Assembly (NCBI GenBank): GCA_934045075.1
Contig: OW203731.1
Coordinates: 15,013,062-15,077,061 of the forward strand
DNA: 64,000 nt
Origin: Yponomeuta sedellus
Taxonomy: Eukaryota; Arthropoda; Insecta; Lepidoptera; Yponomeutidae
Reading direction: 5' to 3'
The position numbers and the translations under genes were made by a program. Positions 9,040 through 19,114 of this stretch are shown in pieces. Numbering within the stretch: position 1 is the first letter of the stretch; every line of letters begins with the position of its first letter. A model generated the notes under the pieces. The model was not told where the DNA came from. It ran no database searches and was given only the letters and a program-made list of their open reading frames with translations.

Positions 9040-9185
9040 TATTTTCTAAGGTTTACACGAGCAGTAGACATAATTAAAACTGTTTTTATACGGATTTATG
9101 CTCGTTTATTACATTTTTTTAAATTTTCCAACGTTTCGGCACTTTTTCTGGTGCCGTGGTCCCGGATGACTGAGGTGACAGGTGT
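9040..9185. repeat. GTTTCGGCAC stem-loop repeat, long copy
   Basis: Runs from TATTTTCTAAGGTTTACACG and GAGCAGTAGACATAATTAAA through CCAACGTTTCGGCACTTTTT, GGTGCCGTGGTCCCGGATGA and GACTGAGGTGACAGG. It has the outer end missing from the left arm of the foldback at 14392. Confidence 0.55.
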
Positions 9186-9195
9186 CTTTTAGAAA

Positions 9196-9537
9196 TCATC
9201 AACCTTGGTATGTCCCCACTGCTGGGGCATGGGTCTCTTCTTGCTTCGCAGGCATACTCCACCACGGGGGACAAGTCCGGGTTAGTAAAGGATTACGGCG
9301 GGCGTTACTATCAGTAGTTATCAAGCCGCCCATAAGGCCTCTGACATGGCTAACGACTATCATTGCATGACAGCCGACATCAATGGCTAAACGTGCCTTG
9401 TGAAGTACGAAAGCGCTTGGAAAAAATGCCACTAGCGGCAGACACGGGATGGTCACCAATCCAGCACCTGACCGCGTCTTTGGTTGCTTAACTTAAGTGA
9501 TTGATTCCAATCATTCGGTTCCACTAGGCCACGAGCG
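9196..9537 (-). mobile_element. 5S-derived SINE, near full length
   Basis: A minus-strand copy from CGCTCGTGGCCTAG to the GGGACATACCAAGG end, with several small deletions. It abuts the stem-loop repeat to its left. Confidence 0.7.
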
Positions 9538-9599
9538 ATTGCACTAACTAGAAACTATTAATAATCTCTTTTTACTTCATCATCACCATAATAAAATAT

Positions 9600-9735
9600 G
9601 ATTGAGGTTTTTCACTACTTTTATGAAATGAAATGGTTTTATTTAAAGTAGGGCAGATACTGCGGCTTAATGAACGTTACAAGTCAAACTAGGTGTCCAT
9701 TTTAAAATCTAAATCATTTTGGAGGAAAAATGGCC
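9600..9735 (-). repeat. LINE 3' tail (TTTCA type)
   Basis: On the minus strand: GACTTGTAACGTTCATTAAG, then TTTAAATAAAACCATTTCAT. A second copy lies at 16480-16580. The AATAAA and the TTTCA tail suggest a retroelement 3' end. Confidence 0.5.
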
Positions 9736-10317
9736 AAAAAACTCCTATATGCTTAACTTCATAACTACTAAATCCGCTATTCCGTCTGCACAAAATTTAA
9801 GTGCTTATTCACAGAAACACTTTTCCGCTCTTACTTTCCTGTGACTCTTTCGCCATACGTCTGAACAAGCAAAAGCTTCCTCTTTCCACAAAGACTGCCA
9901 TTTTTACGAAACGGCCACCCAAATAAATTTAATGGGCAACAAAGTTGTTTGCCGAACGTAAAATCGGGCATCACCCAAACAATGTTTACGTACGGAGCTG
10001 TGGCAGTATCCCATAAACTTTGGCTTCCTTACCAACTAAGCTGACAAACATCGACCAGTTCCGATAGACCTCTTAAACGCGTGGAGGTTCTCATGAAATC
10101 ACAACAACGAGCCGGGTCACCGGAAACTGGTGACAAAGATTGTGTAGCGTTTGGTTAGAGCATGCGAAATAAACTATGATAAAACGACGGTACTACGGCG
10201 TTAAATCCCACCGTTTAAAAAGTTTCACTGGATATACTGCCTGTGTCTGAGTCTGAACAAGCATTATGCTTTATAGGGATCGTAGTCAACAAGAAACCCT
10301 TATAGTTACACTATTTT
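9736..10317. other. Intergenic, nothing recognised
   Basis: No ORF with a recognisable domain and no repeat that I can match. Confidence 0.35.
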
Positions 10318-10403
10318 TATTTTTAATGCACTAACCCTTGCTAAGGAAGGTTCGAATCCCGGCATGGGTGAAATTTATAGCCTCGAAATAGGTTTTTAAA
10401 CCC
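10318..10403. repeat. T1 SINE, snapback form
   Basis: The antisense tail (TTAATGCACTAACCCTTGCT) joins directly to the sense 3' half of the tRNA-like part (GGTTCGAATCCCGGCATGGG) and the sense tail up to AATAGGTTTTTAAA. Confidence 0.65.
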
Positions 10404-10751
10404 TTATAGGTTCGCCATGTTTGTCCTACTGTCTGTTTATCTGTCTGTATGTCCGCGACTCAGCACAGAGACCATAGTACTAGAAAGCTGAAGCTTGGCA
10501 TATTTCAATTTAAAAATCTCGAGTCACAATGTTTAGCCCAAACGATATTGTAATATACACTTTATAAATATGTATATTTTTGTATATATTATTAGAAAGA
10601 ATATATATGCATTACTTTTTTCTCGCCTACACTATTATATAGTTGACGTGTGCAATAAATTATAATAATATAATATAGTATGGGTTACCTTTGGATTTAC
10701 GTTTAAAGATATTGTGAGTGTAGAAAAATAATTTTTCGATTTAAGTATCTT
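10404..10751. other. Intergenic, nothing recognised
   Basis: AT-rich; no gene or repeat identified. Confidence 0.35.
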
Positions 10752-10845
10752 GCTGGATGCGGCAAGCTGAAGACAGAGTGCTATGGCACTCATTAGGGGA
10801 GGGCTATTTCCAGCAGTGTACTAATATAGCCTGAAGAAGAAGAAT
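10752..10845 (+). repeat. RTE-like LINE 3' end
   Basis: GCTGGATGCGGCAAGCTGAA, ATTAGGGGAGGGCTATTTCC and TAATATAGCCTGAAGAAGAA: the last codons and the (GAA)n-type tail of the family described at 47757. Confidence 0.65.
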
Positions 10846-11274
10846 CTTAAAGCGTAATGCACAAATTCCCCCCATTTTCCAGCTAACCGGTTGATTGCAG
10901 AAATAAAAAAACCAGGGCAGTAGCACATTTAATAAGCTTAAAGGATTTTTTTTCACATCAGGGTTAGGTACGCTTTACAAGTTAACGAGTAATAGGCGAC
11001 CAACTAACTTATAAAAGGAAAACTTTGAAATTCTGTTGAAAATTACTTATGTACGTAAAGGAGTAGAAAAGCCCCTTTTTCTACAAAACCCTACATCCTA
11101 CACGGCCCAACAATACACTTTACCGTTTTCTTTTGTAAAGAAACGCTACAAAATTATTTTATTAAAATTTTTCTTTCCACAGAAAACAGTTTTGTATAGA
11201 AAGTCGTACTTAATACTTTATATTAGTGCGTAACGTGTACAGTAGAATAATGAAATCAGAATCTGCAGTGCAAC

Positions 11275-11465
11275 TCTTCTTTTTCTTCTTCATCTTCTTC
11301 AGGCTATATTAATCCAGTGCTGGACATAGCCCTCCCCTAATGAGCGCCATAGTGCCCTGTCTTCAGCTTGCCGCATCCAGCAACTGCCGGCAGTTTTTCG
11401 CACATCCCCATCCCACCTGGTCGGAGAGCGTCCTACACTAGGTTTGCCGAGTCGCGTTCAGCGCA
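11275..11465 (-). repeat. RTE-like LINE 3' end
   Basis: A minus-strand copy with the (GAA)n tail at its left end, reaching back to CGGCAAACCTAGTGTAGGAC. Stops and indels break the reading frame. Confidence 0.65.
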
Positions 11466-11713
11466 ACTCAAATATCTGTAATTCCATGTAATACAAAACA
11501 GAGCGTTAATCCAGCAAATACGTGTTATTTACGCAATCCTGACACCAAAAATTCAATTGGTCATGTTAGCCTTTGTATCATTATTTTGTAAAAGCCACAG
11601 TAAAGCTAAGTGAGTAATTCGACTACCTGTTTAGCACTGGTACGTTAACCTATGGTAACGAATACAAGTACTCACTACTGATGCACTAATGGAGCAAAAT
11701 AGATTTGTGTCTG
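11466..11713. other. Intergenic, nothing recognised
   Basis: No feature seen. Confidence 0.3.
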
Positions 11714-12200
11714 TGTGAGTTTATGAAAGCAAGTGGCATATATTAGTCTCTGCCCATCCTTCTAAGATACAGGCGTGAGTTTATGATAGCAAGTGACATA
11801 TATTGGTCGCTGCCCATTCTTCTGAGATGCAGGCGTGAGTTTACGATAGCAAGTGGCATAATTGGTTTCTGCCCATTCTTCTAAGATACAGGCGTGAGTT
11901 TATGATAGCAAGGGGCATATATTGGTCTGTGTCCATCCTTCTAAGATATAATCGTGGAGTTTAGGATAGCAAGAGGCATATATTCGTCTCTGCCCATTCT
12001 TCTGAGATGTAGGCGTGAGTTTATGATAGCGAGTGGCATATATTGGTCACTGCCCATCCTTCTAAGATACAGGCGTGAGTTTATGAATGCTTAAGCTCAG
12101 CTCTGTAGGCATAAACGCAACAAACATATGCCACTTGCTATCATAAACTCACGCCTGTATTTTAGAAAGATGGGTAGAGACCAATATGTGTCACTTCCTA
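11714..12200. repeat. 60-bp tandem array with an inverted last unit
   Basis: About six and a half units (11714-12090) of a 60-bp repeat with the blocks GCGTGAGTTTATGATAGCAA, GTGGCATATATTGGTCTCTG and CCCATTCTTCTAAGATACAG. After a spacer one unit follows in opposite orientation (about 12127-12197). The unit resembles the 3' end of the Z-family repeat (43105-43165: GGCAAGTGGCAGTCCCTGGC ... CTGGGATGCAGGCGCGAG), so the array probably grew from that end. Confidence 0.85.
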
Positions 12201-12404
12201 CCACGCTGCCTGACAAATTCATTTTGATTTATTACTACATAAGTTGGCAGTCCTTCTTCTTCGCGCGTCGATGGTAAGCCATCCTGGTGAAAGTATTTGC
12301 CAATCAGTGTTAGGGACTCGTTGATTGTTGACCAGGGTGCGCCAGACGTACGGGCCCAGTGATTACGTCGTTTGGGGAGGCTCCTTTCATGCACCCCAGT
12401 CAAT

Positions 12405-12642
12405 GTCAATGTGGTGTCGGCCTAGAGAATAGCACCAACCCAAATTCTTCCCAGGGGGGTCGTAAAAGGTGACAAAGGGACACAAACCAGGAGGTGGGCA
12501 GCAGCGCCCCCTGCAGTACAATTCCACCAAACCGCGATGCCCAACCCGCATGCCCAGCGTGGGGATTATGAGCTTTACCCTACCCAATGATGGCACAACC
12601 TTGCGCTATGGCACTCATTAGGGGAGAGCTATGTCCAGCAAT
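12405..12642 (+). repeat. RTE-linked short element (SIDE type), copy 1
   Basis: Starts TGTGGTGTCGGCCTAGAGAA, passes GGTCGTAAAAGGTGACAAAG, GGGCAGCAGCGCCCCCTGCA and GCCCAGCGTGGGGATTATG, and ends in the RTE 3' end (GGCACTCATTAGGGGAGAGC). It is cut by the T1 dimer at its right. Non-coding; probably a 5'-region plus 3'-end deletion derivative of an RTE-like LINE. Confidence 0.6.
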
Positions 12643-12951
12643 GTAGGTAGTTGGGGCTGTAAGTGATGCAATTTGCTTAAGCCAGATGTCGCTGCCTGTA
12701 CGTAATACAGAGAATAGTGTAAAGAGGTTCGAAATTTCACTGATGCCGGTGAGTCGCCCATTGGCTCAATTGATAGAGCGCTGGCACGGATAGCCAGAGG
12801 TTGCAGGTTCGAATCCCGGCATAGGTGAAATTTTTAGCCTCTAAAATAGGTTTTTAAATTTGTCCTTAGCACGGGTTAGTGCATTAAAAATAAAAATAGT
12901 ATAATTATGTGGGTACAGTGATATCGTTCCGATGTAAAACCTAACTGCAAA
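12643..12951 (+). mobile_element. T1 tRNA-like SINE, first unit of a dimer
   Basis: Head GTAGGTAGTTGGGGCTGTAA, then GAGGTTCGAAATTTCACTGA. Next comes a tRNA-like unit with box A-like TGGCTCAATTGATAGAGCG, anticodon-type stem CTGGC/GCCAG, and box B-like GGTTCGAATCCCGG. The tail has AGCACGGGTTAGTGCATTAA. The next unit starts 309 bp later in the same orientation, so this is a head-to-tail dimer. The tRNA identity was not assigned; the many copies and the long 5' head mark a SINE, not a tRNA gene. Confidence 0.75.
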
Positions 12952-13175
12952 GTAGGTAGTCGGGGCTGTAAGTGATGCAATTTACTTAAGCCAGATGTCG
13001 CTGCCTGTACGTAATACAGAGAATAGTGTAAAGAGGTTCGAAATTTCACTGATGCCGGTGAGTCGCCCATTGGCTCAATTGGTAGAGCGCTGGCACGGAT
13101 AGCCAGAGGTTGCGGGTTCGAATCCCGGCATGGGTGAAATTTTCAGCCTCTAAAATAGGTTTTTAAATTTAGGTC
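12952..13175 (+). mobile_element. T1 tRNA-like SINE, second unit of a dimer
   Basis: Nearly identical to the first unit; the tail is cut after AATAGGTTTTTAAATTT. The close match of the two units points to a recent tandem event. Confidence 0.75.
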
Positions 13176-13265
13176 ACTTGAAAAAAAGAAGGCATGTCGA
13201 GATTCATAGCCACGACCTACCGAATATGACCGAACACGGCGTTATAATTAGATATTATCAAAACG

Positions 13266-13630
13266 CTTGTAGCCCCAGCTGCCGCAGTGATCTTAAACGA
13301 TCACGGAGGTTAAGCAACACTGGGCGCGTTCAGTGCATAAATGGGTAAACCATTTAAGGTTAACGGTAGTGGCATTTTTCCGTGCGGTTCCGTGGTTCGC
13401 AAGGCACGCTAAGCAGTTGGTGCCGGCTGCCGTCGATAGATGCAATTGTTAAGCCAAGTCAGGGGTCTTAGGGCGGCTTGAACACCCCTCACAGTAAGAC
13501 CAGCGACTAGTCGTGCAAGCCTCCACCAATCCGGACTTGGCCCCCATAGTGAAATAAGGCCTATACCTTCCTCAGGGAAGTGACCTGTGCCCCTCGGTGG
13601 AGGCATATGGGTTCACGATGATTATCAGTA
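13266..13630 (+). mobile_element. 5S-derived SINE, subfamily closest to 5S
   Basis: The 5' part reads GTGATCTTAAACGATCACGG, GGTTAAGCAACACTGGGCGC, then ATGGGTAAACC: in this subfamily the resemblance to the 5S rRNA core is strongest. The 3' end is GGACTTGGCCCCCATAGTG ... TATGGGTTCACGATG. Related: 44553-44910 and 46883-47238. Confidence 0.75.
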
Positions 13631-14391
13631 CCTATAAAACTCTCGCGTTTACATGGAAACTCCGTTAGGTGGGCGAGGTTTCTCATCTCAGTCTAAACAA
13701 CAACCCTGATTCGGAATCAAAGTGCTAAGCTGTGTTAGACTAAAATTAGTGGCTAACTACGATAGAATTACATAAATAATTAGACGCTTTGCCTAAGAGC
13801 ATCTTCTCTTAATCTTCTGAAATAAGAAATAACGCTCCTCAGCAATTTCAGAATAGTAAATTCTCTCACGTGTTTTGCCCGAAGTGGGTAGTTCGTCTTA
13901 TTAGTTGCAACTAATTTTCGCGACCAACGTTATGCCGTTCCTACCTGACCTCAGAACACAATGAATTCTGAGCACCTGACCCTCCCACACGGAAGATCTG
14001 AGTGCTTAGTGCGAGTTTGACAGATCCAATCGAATAACTTTACTACCGCGTTAATCGAGCATTGAGTAGTGAGTATGAGCTAATTAACCGTTCGAACTGG
14101 CAAAACGCTGTCACAGTACAACTCGCACTCGCGTTTATTCGTGTTTTGGCTGGTAAACGTGTTCACTTCTTACCGTAAACTATTACAACTCGCACTCAGC
14201 AATTTTAATTTCCATACTTGTCGCTAGGTGGCGCTTCCTCGATGCCATAGAAATATGAGTTTACGTTAACGCGATCGAGTAGTTAAAAAACTCGCACTAA
14301 GCACTCAGGACTGTAATTAGTAAAAATAACCTCCAAACAACTCAATTTTTTGACCTTGGGGGCGAGGCTCTAAAGTGCATAGTTGTTCAAT
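13631..14391. other. Intergenic, nothing recognised
   Basis: CAACTCGCACTC occurs twice (around 14120 and 14185), with related CTCGCACTAAGCACTC at 14290. No ORF with a recognisable domain. Confidence 0.35.
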
Positions 14392-15280
14392 AGAGTCATA
14401 TTAATTAAAACTGTTTTTATACGGATTTAAGCTCGTTTATTAATTTTTTTTACAATTTTCCAACGTTTCGGCACTTTTTCAGGTGCCGTGGTCCCGGATG
14501 ACTGAGGTGACGGGCGTGTTTTAGAAAGCATTAACGGTTAGTTTACTACCGTCGACAAAAATTACAAAAGTTAATTATGAAGTTACGTTCCAAAATAGGC
14601 AAACCAATTTTTTTTTTATGTAAAGTCAACAATATTGATTATTAGTAATTGAAGTTAATATTAAATTTATAAACTAATTACTTTACATGAACTTAAAAAT
14701 ACTGATTATTAATTGAAATTAAATTATTTTTTTACTAATCAGTATGTTTGAACTATTTTTATTTTTAATGCACTAACCCGTGCTAAGGACAAATTTAAAA
14801 ACCTATTTAGAGGCTAAAAATTCTCACCCATGCCGGGATTCGAACCCGCAACCTCTGGGACGGATAGCCAGAGGTTGCGGGTTCGAATCCCGGCATGGGT
14901 GAAATTTTTAACCTCTAAATAGGTTTTTAAATCAGTATGTTTAAGTCATGTAAATTAATTAGTTTATAAATTTAATTTTAACTTCAATTGCTAATAATCA
15001 ATATTGTTGACTTTATAAAAAAAAAAATTGGTTTGCTTATTTTGGAACGTAACTTCATAATTAACTTTTGTAATTTTTGCCGAGGGTAGTAAACCAACCG
15101 TTAATGCTTTCTAAAAGACGCCCGTCATCACAGTCATCCCGGACCACGGCACCTGAAAAAGTGCCGAAACGTTGGAAAATTGTAAAAAAATGTAATAAAC
15201 GAGTATAAATCCGTACAAAAACAGTTTTAATTATGTCTACTGCTCGTGTTAACCTTAGAAAATACTAAAGAGTCATATTA
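14392..15280. mobile_element. Foldback element with T1 SINE at the centre
   Basis: A near-palindrome of about 890 bp between two copies of AGAGTCATATTA (14392-14403 and 15269-15280). The outer arms carry the GTTTCGGCAC stem-loop repeat (about 14404-14525 and 15110-15255), the middle arms an AT-rich block, and the centre (about 14860) two inverted T1 tRNA-like halves, joined in the anticodon arm. The left arm has about 90 bp more (a T1 antisense tail), the right arm has an outer end of about 45 bp that the left arm lacks. No coding capacity. Confidence 0.75.
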
Positions 15281-15530
15281 GTCCTGTAATGGTCGTTTCA
15301 TTCACACTAGTGCGGTGCGGTAGTCCAGTAACCAATCGCGTTGCAATTGTATAACCCATGCTACTTAACTCGGCGCGATTCAATCTACTTCGCAATTGAT
15401 ATTTAATTTGTGCGGGTAATACCTCTGTAGTGGCTTTGCATTGCTTTTGCTTCATAGACTACCAATTACGGCAAATAATAACCATTGTCTTGCTTATATA
15501 ATTCTATTGAAAAACTAATAACGTATATTA

Positions 15531-16300
15531 TACAGGGCGTCCCAAAGTTATGGGCTATGAAGGGAAAGTACCTTAAATATCGTAGATGGGTATTTTGCTG
15601 AAAGAAGACTTTATGTTATTTTTAAAAGATAGTAATTCTGCATTCAAACATTTTCTAAAAATTACTTGCCTTGGCTGGGAATCGAACCGACTTAAATAAA
15701 AAAAACACGCCTACTTTTATGATGTCAATCGAAAAAATGACCAAAACGTAATAACTCTTCTAACATAGTATTTTAAAAGAAAGGAACAGCGTGAAATTAA
15801 TCATTTTAATCAAATTAAAAACTTACATGAAACTGCCGTAGTTAATGAAGTGGGTATTTTTTTGTAAATTGATTAATTAAATGCTCAAAATGTGATACCT
15901 CTTGTCTTACGCAAATCGTCAATCTTTTAATGAGTCCGCTGCCTGTTGATTTTCACTTTTAATTTTCAACTTAATTGACTACGGCAGTTTCATGTATGTT
16001 TTTAATTTGGTTAAAATGGTTAATTTCAGGCTGTGCCTTTCTTTTAAAATACTATGTTACTTGAGAAGAGTTATTAGTTGTTGGCCATTCTTTCGATTGG
16101 CATCATAAAAGTAGAGGTGTTTTTTTTTTTTAATTTAAGTCGGTTTGACTTCCAGGCAAGGCAAGTAATATTTAGAAAATCTTTGAATGCAGAATTACTA
16201 ACTTTTAAAAATAACATAAAGTCTTCTTTCAGCGAAATACCCTATTTATGATATTTAAGGTACTTTTCCTTCATGGCCCATAACTTTGGGACGCCCTGTA
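15531..16300. mobile_element. Foldback/MITE with about 370-bp inverted ends
   Basis: Ends TACAGGGCGTCCCAAAGTTA (15531) and TAACTTTGGGACGCCCTGTA (to 16300). The similarity between arms runs almost to the centre, around 15915, with scattered changes. The outer flanks ACGTATATTA and TATACGT are also complementary. No transposase. The TA-rich edges suggest a TA target, but the exact duplication is unclear. Confidence 0.75.
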
Positions 16301-16304
16301 TATA

Positions 16305-16460
16305 CGTAGCCTTTAAACGTCCCACTGCAGGTCACACGCCTTCCCTCAGAAAGAGAGAGAGTATGGTCTTATTTACCACTAGTGCCCACCGTGGAATGGT
16401 AATTTCAAGCGCTGAGGGTTTTGAACACCTCAGACACTGGTTTCCCTACGATTTTTTCAT
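16305..16460 (-). repeat. R-family 3' end
   Basis: On plus: CGTCCCACTGCAGGTCACAC, GTGCCCACCGTGGAATGGTA, GAACACCTCAGAC. It abuts the foldback element. Confidence 0.5.
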
Positions 16461-16479
16461 TTATCGTTGGCGAGTAGCA

Positions 16480-16585
16480 TTGAAATGAAATTAAATGAAA
16501 AGGTTTTATTCAAAGTAGCACAGAAACGGTGGCTCAATGAACGTTACAAGTCAAACTTGGTCTCCATTTTCTCTTTTTTTTCAAA
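16480..16585 (-). repeat. LINE 3' tail (TTTCA type)
   Basis: Same 3' end as at 9600-9735: on plus AAGGTTTTATTCAAAGTAGC and AATGAACGTTACAAGTCAAA. Confidence 0.5.
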
Positions 16586-17359
16586 TCTTTATCGTTTCGA
16601 TTCAAACTTAGTCTTTTCAAAGTCTTTATATAACAGATTTTACATAATTATTATAAAAAATAGAACTCATGCATTATTATTTAGATGACAATGATGTCTG
16701 AAATTACTGGCTTTAATTCCAGACATCATTGCCATATAAATAATCCTTTATGTAGCCCTTTTGGTACAATGTGTACTTTACACATTTATTTAACAGCGTT
16801 TCAGGCAATATTAATTTACCTTCAGGGATTTTATTATAGAACCGTATAAAATGCACTATGAAGGATGTATAAACCTTTGCCAGCCTGAATCTTGCAACTA
16901 TAATTTCATGAACGAGTATATACTATGTTGCTAAAAATGGTTTTCAACTTCTGTCTTATTTCAATAAGACGCTGTACTGGTCCTATTGAGTCATGTATGC
17001 TGTTAATTAACAACATTTTCTTGACAGAGTCGTAACGTTAATCAGGTCGTCGGTGATGGTTAATGGAGAAATACAATTGTGATAGTTACATTTATTACTG
17101 TGATCTGTATTTATGAGGGGCGTATGTGAGCTTATTGTCTCTTGGAGGATAAAGCGTTCCAGCTAAAGCAGAGGTACGAGTACTTAGGAGGGAATTTTTC
17201 AACGTCGCTCAAAATAAGTCGATTACGATTCATTTCGACCGAGAGAGCTGAAATTAGAATTGTTATTGCTAAAACTATTGTCGAGTTATTTTTGTATTTT
17301 TACTGCAGATATTTACATAAAAGATAAAGGTAAAAATATTTATTATTATTCTATAATCT
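16586..17359. other. Intergenic, short hairpin only
   Basis: ATGATGTCTGAAATTACTGG and ATTCCAGACATCATTG (about 16690-16735) can pair. Otherwise nothing recognised. Confidence 0.35.
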
Positions 17360-17364
17360 ACAAT

Positions 17365-17560
17365 CATCCCACATCAATACACACTGCTGGGCACAGGCCT
17401 CCTTTTTATTTCGCCATTCCTCACGTTCCTGTGCTAACCTGATCCATCTCTGACCCGCAACCCTCACGATGTCGTCTGACCATCGTGTCGGTGGTCTGCC
17501 TACCAACCTCCTTCCCTCCCTCCCATGCCCACCGGCCGTCTTTACTTCTAGCCAAGTTTC
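17365..17560 (-). repeat. LINE 3' end, second RTE-like family
   Basis: On the plus strand: CACTGCTGGGCACAGGCCTC, CATTCCTCACGTTCCTGTGC and GTCGTCTGACCATCGTGTCG. Lepidopteran genomes are known for such LINE ends with a (…CAGCAGTG) terminus. Frames are broken. Confidence 0.45.
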
Positions 17561-19114
17561 CCGCCCATCTCCACTTTACCTCTGTGATCCGTTTACGAAC
17601 GTCGACCTATTATTTTTATTAATAAATATTTACTATTGGAATCCATGTAAAGTTATGATTTACAGATTAACTTACATATTAAGTATACGTAATTTTCTAT
17701 CACATTAGAAACCAAACTAGGTATATCCTGTACTATGATTTCTAACACCCCCTTTCGGTTATCGCTACGTAAAATGAAATAGCAAATGTGGAAAAAACTA
17801 CACTTTCTTTTCTTTTTTCATGAACCAAACCTCCTCTTATTTGACATAAACATTTTAAAACCTTTCAATTTGATTACAATAGAGAAAAAAAATTCACGTT
17901 TTATTGTTTAACAATCTGCGTTTTACCTGAAATTGATCCGTAAAATATAACATTTGTTTTCCTTTATTAAAAAATGCTTTCAGTGTGGATCAATGATCAA
18001 CTGTATGTAGGCAAAGGGCTGCTGTTATCGAAACCAATTTCCAATAAAAACTTTGCCTAATTTACTTTTTTCAATAATAAACGTATGGTTGATGTTTACG
18101 TTCGTACATCAACGCAAAGGGAAATAATTACTTTTATTATTAAAATTGAATTGGAAAAAGAAAAAGATCGCAACGAAAATTTAATAAAAAAAATTAGGAA
18201 ACACTATATTAAACAAAATTGTGATTACAATATTAAAGTTAACATCGGCGGTGAAAACTCGAAGCGACCTTTTAAAAAACGTAATTTGATTTTATATAAA
18301 ACGTAATTTGAAAAACTTTTTCAAATAAAGAAAAACATTCTGCACCGAAAGACACGAAGACGAAATTTCTCTACTTAAGGTTAGACTGACTACTACATAA
18401 CACAACAACTTCCAAAGCGATACATATGATGTAACAAAATAATTGTTGCTCAAATAATTTTAAATAAAAATAAAACTTAAGAATTTTTTTAAGTCGCTAG
18501 ATTACTTAATGTAATCTTATTCTTACTTAATGTTAATGGCGACTTAAGTTTCGTTTTAGAAGTTCGAGTTTTATTGACTAAAAGTAAGTTTACAGTCTAT
18601 CTTTGAAATCTTACTCTACTTGAGATAATTAAATTATATCAGAAAAATTGTATAGGAATTACGAAGTAAAATAGAGCAAAAAAATATTATAGATTCCTCC
18701 AACTTTGCAAAAAAAATACGTTAATTTTAGCGGTTTTATAGTGTATATCAACATTCTATAGAAATCTTTAAAATTACGATAAAATCTAAAACCAACATGC
18801 TATAAAATAACGATGTAATTAATGTAGAAACAGGCTTCTCCCAAAACATTTTTATAAATAAGACATGTTTCTAGAAAAATATCTTTTAAGTCACGCAATG
18901 TCTTCAATGGCAATTTCTTTAAGTGTATCAAATCCAACCATTGAAGACAAAGTCAAGTATTCATTACGAAACAATCGGGACGGACTCAAGAGTCACAGGG
19001 CTTCTTTAAAGCATTATATTTCGACTTCGTTGTGGGCATGGCTGTTGTCAGGTTTTCAGTTAATTTCGTATTAGACAGTTGCCTGACGGACACCTGGAAT
19101 AGTCTTACGAACGA
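17561..19114. other. Intergenic, AT-rich, two weak ORFs
   Basis: Two short plus-strand ORFs (18085-18306, 73 codons, lysine-rich; 18865-19074, 69 codons) have no recognisable domain. No repeat identified. Confidence 0.3.

Noticed and set aside
11714..12200. CRISPR array
   Set aside because: The repeats are contiguous without unique spacers and the genome is eukaryotic.
12770..12845. Functional tRNA gene
   Set aside because: Box A, box B and a cloverleaf can be drawn, but the unit is part of a many-copy SINE with constant head and tail, has weak acceptor pairing and an atypical anticodon loop.
13266..13400. 5S rRNA gene
   Set aside because: Only the internal control region resembles 5S. The helices that pair the 5' and 3' ends of 5S are missing and the sequence runs on into a SINE body.
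15110..15225. Hammerhead ribozyme in the GTTTCGGCAC repeat
   Set aside because: A GAAAC follows the stem, as in a hammerhead, but the needed CUGANGA box on the other side is absent (GGACCAC instead).
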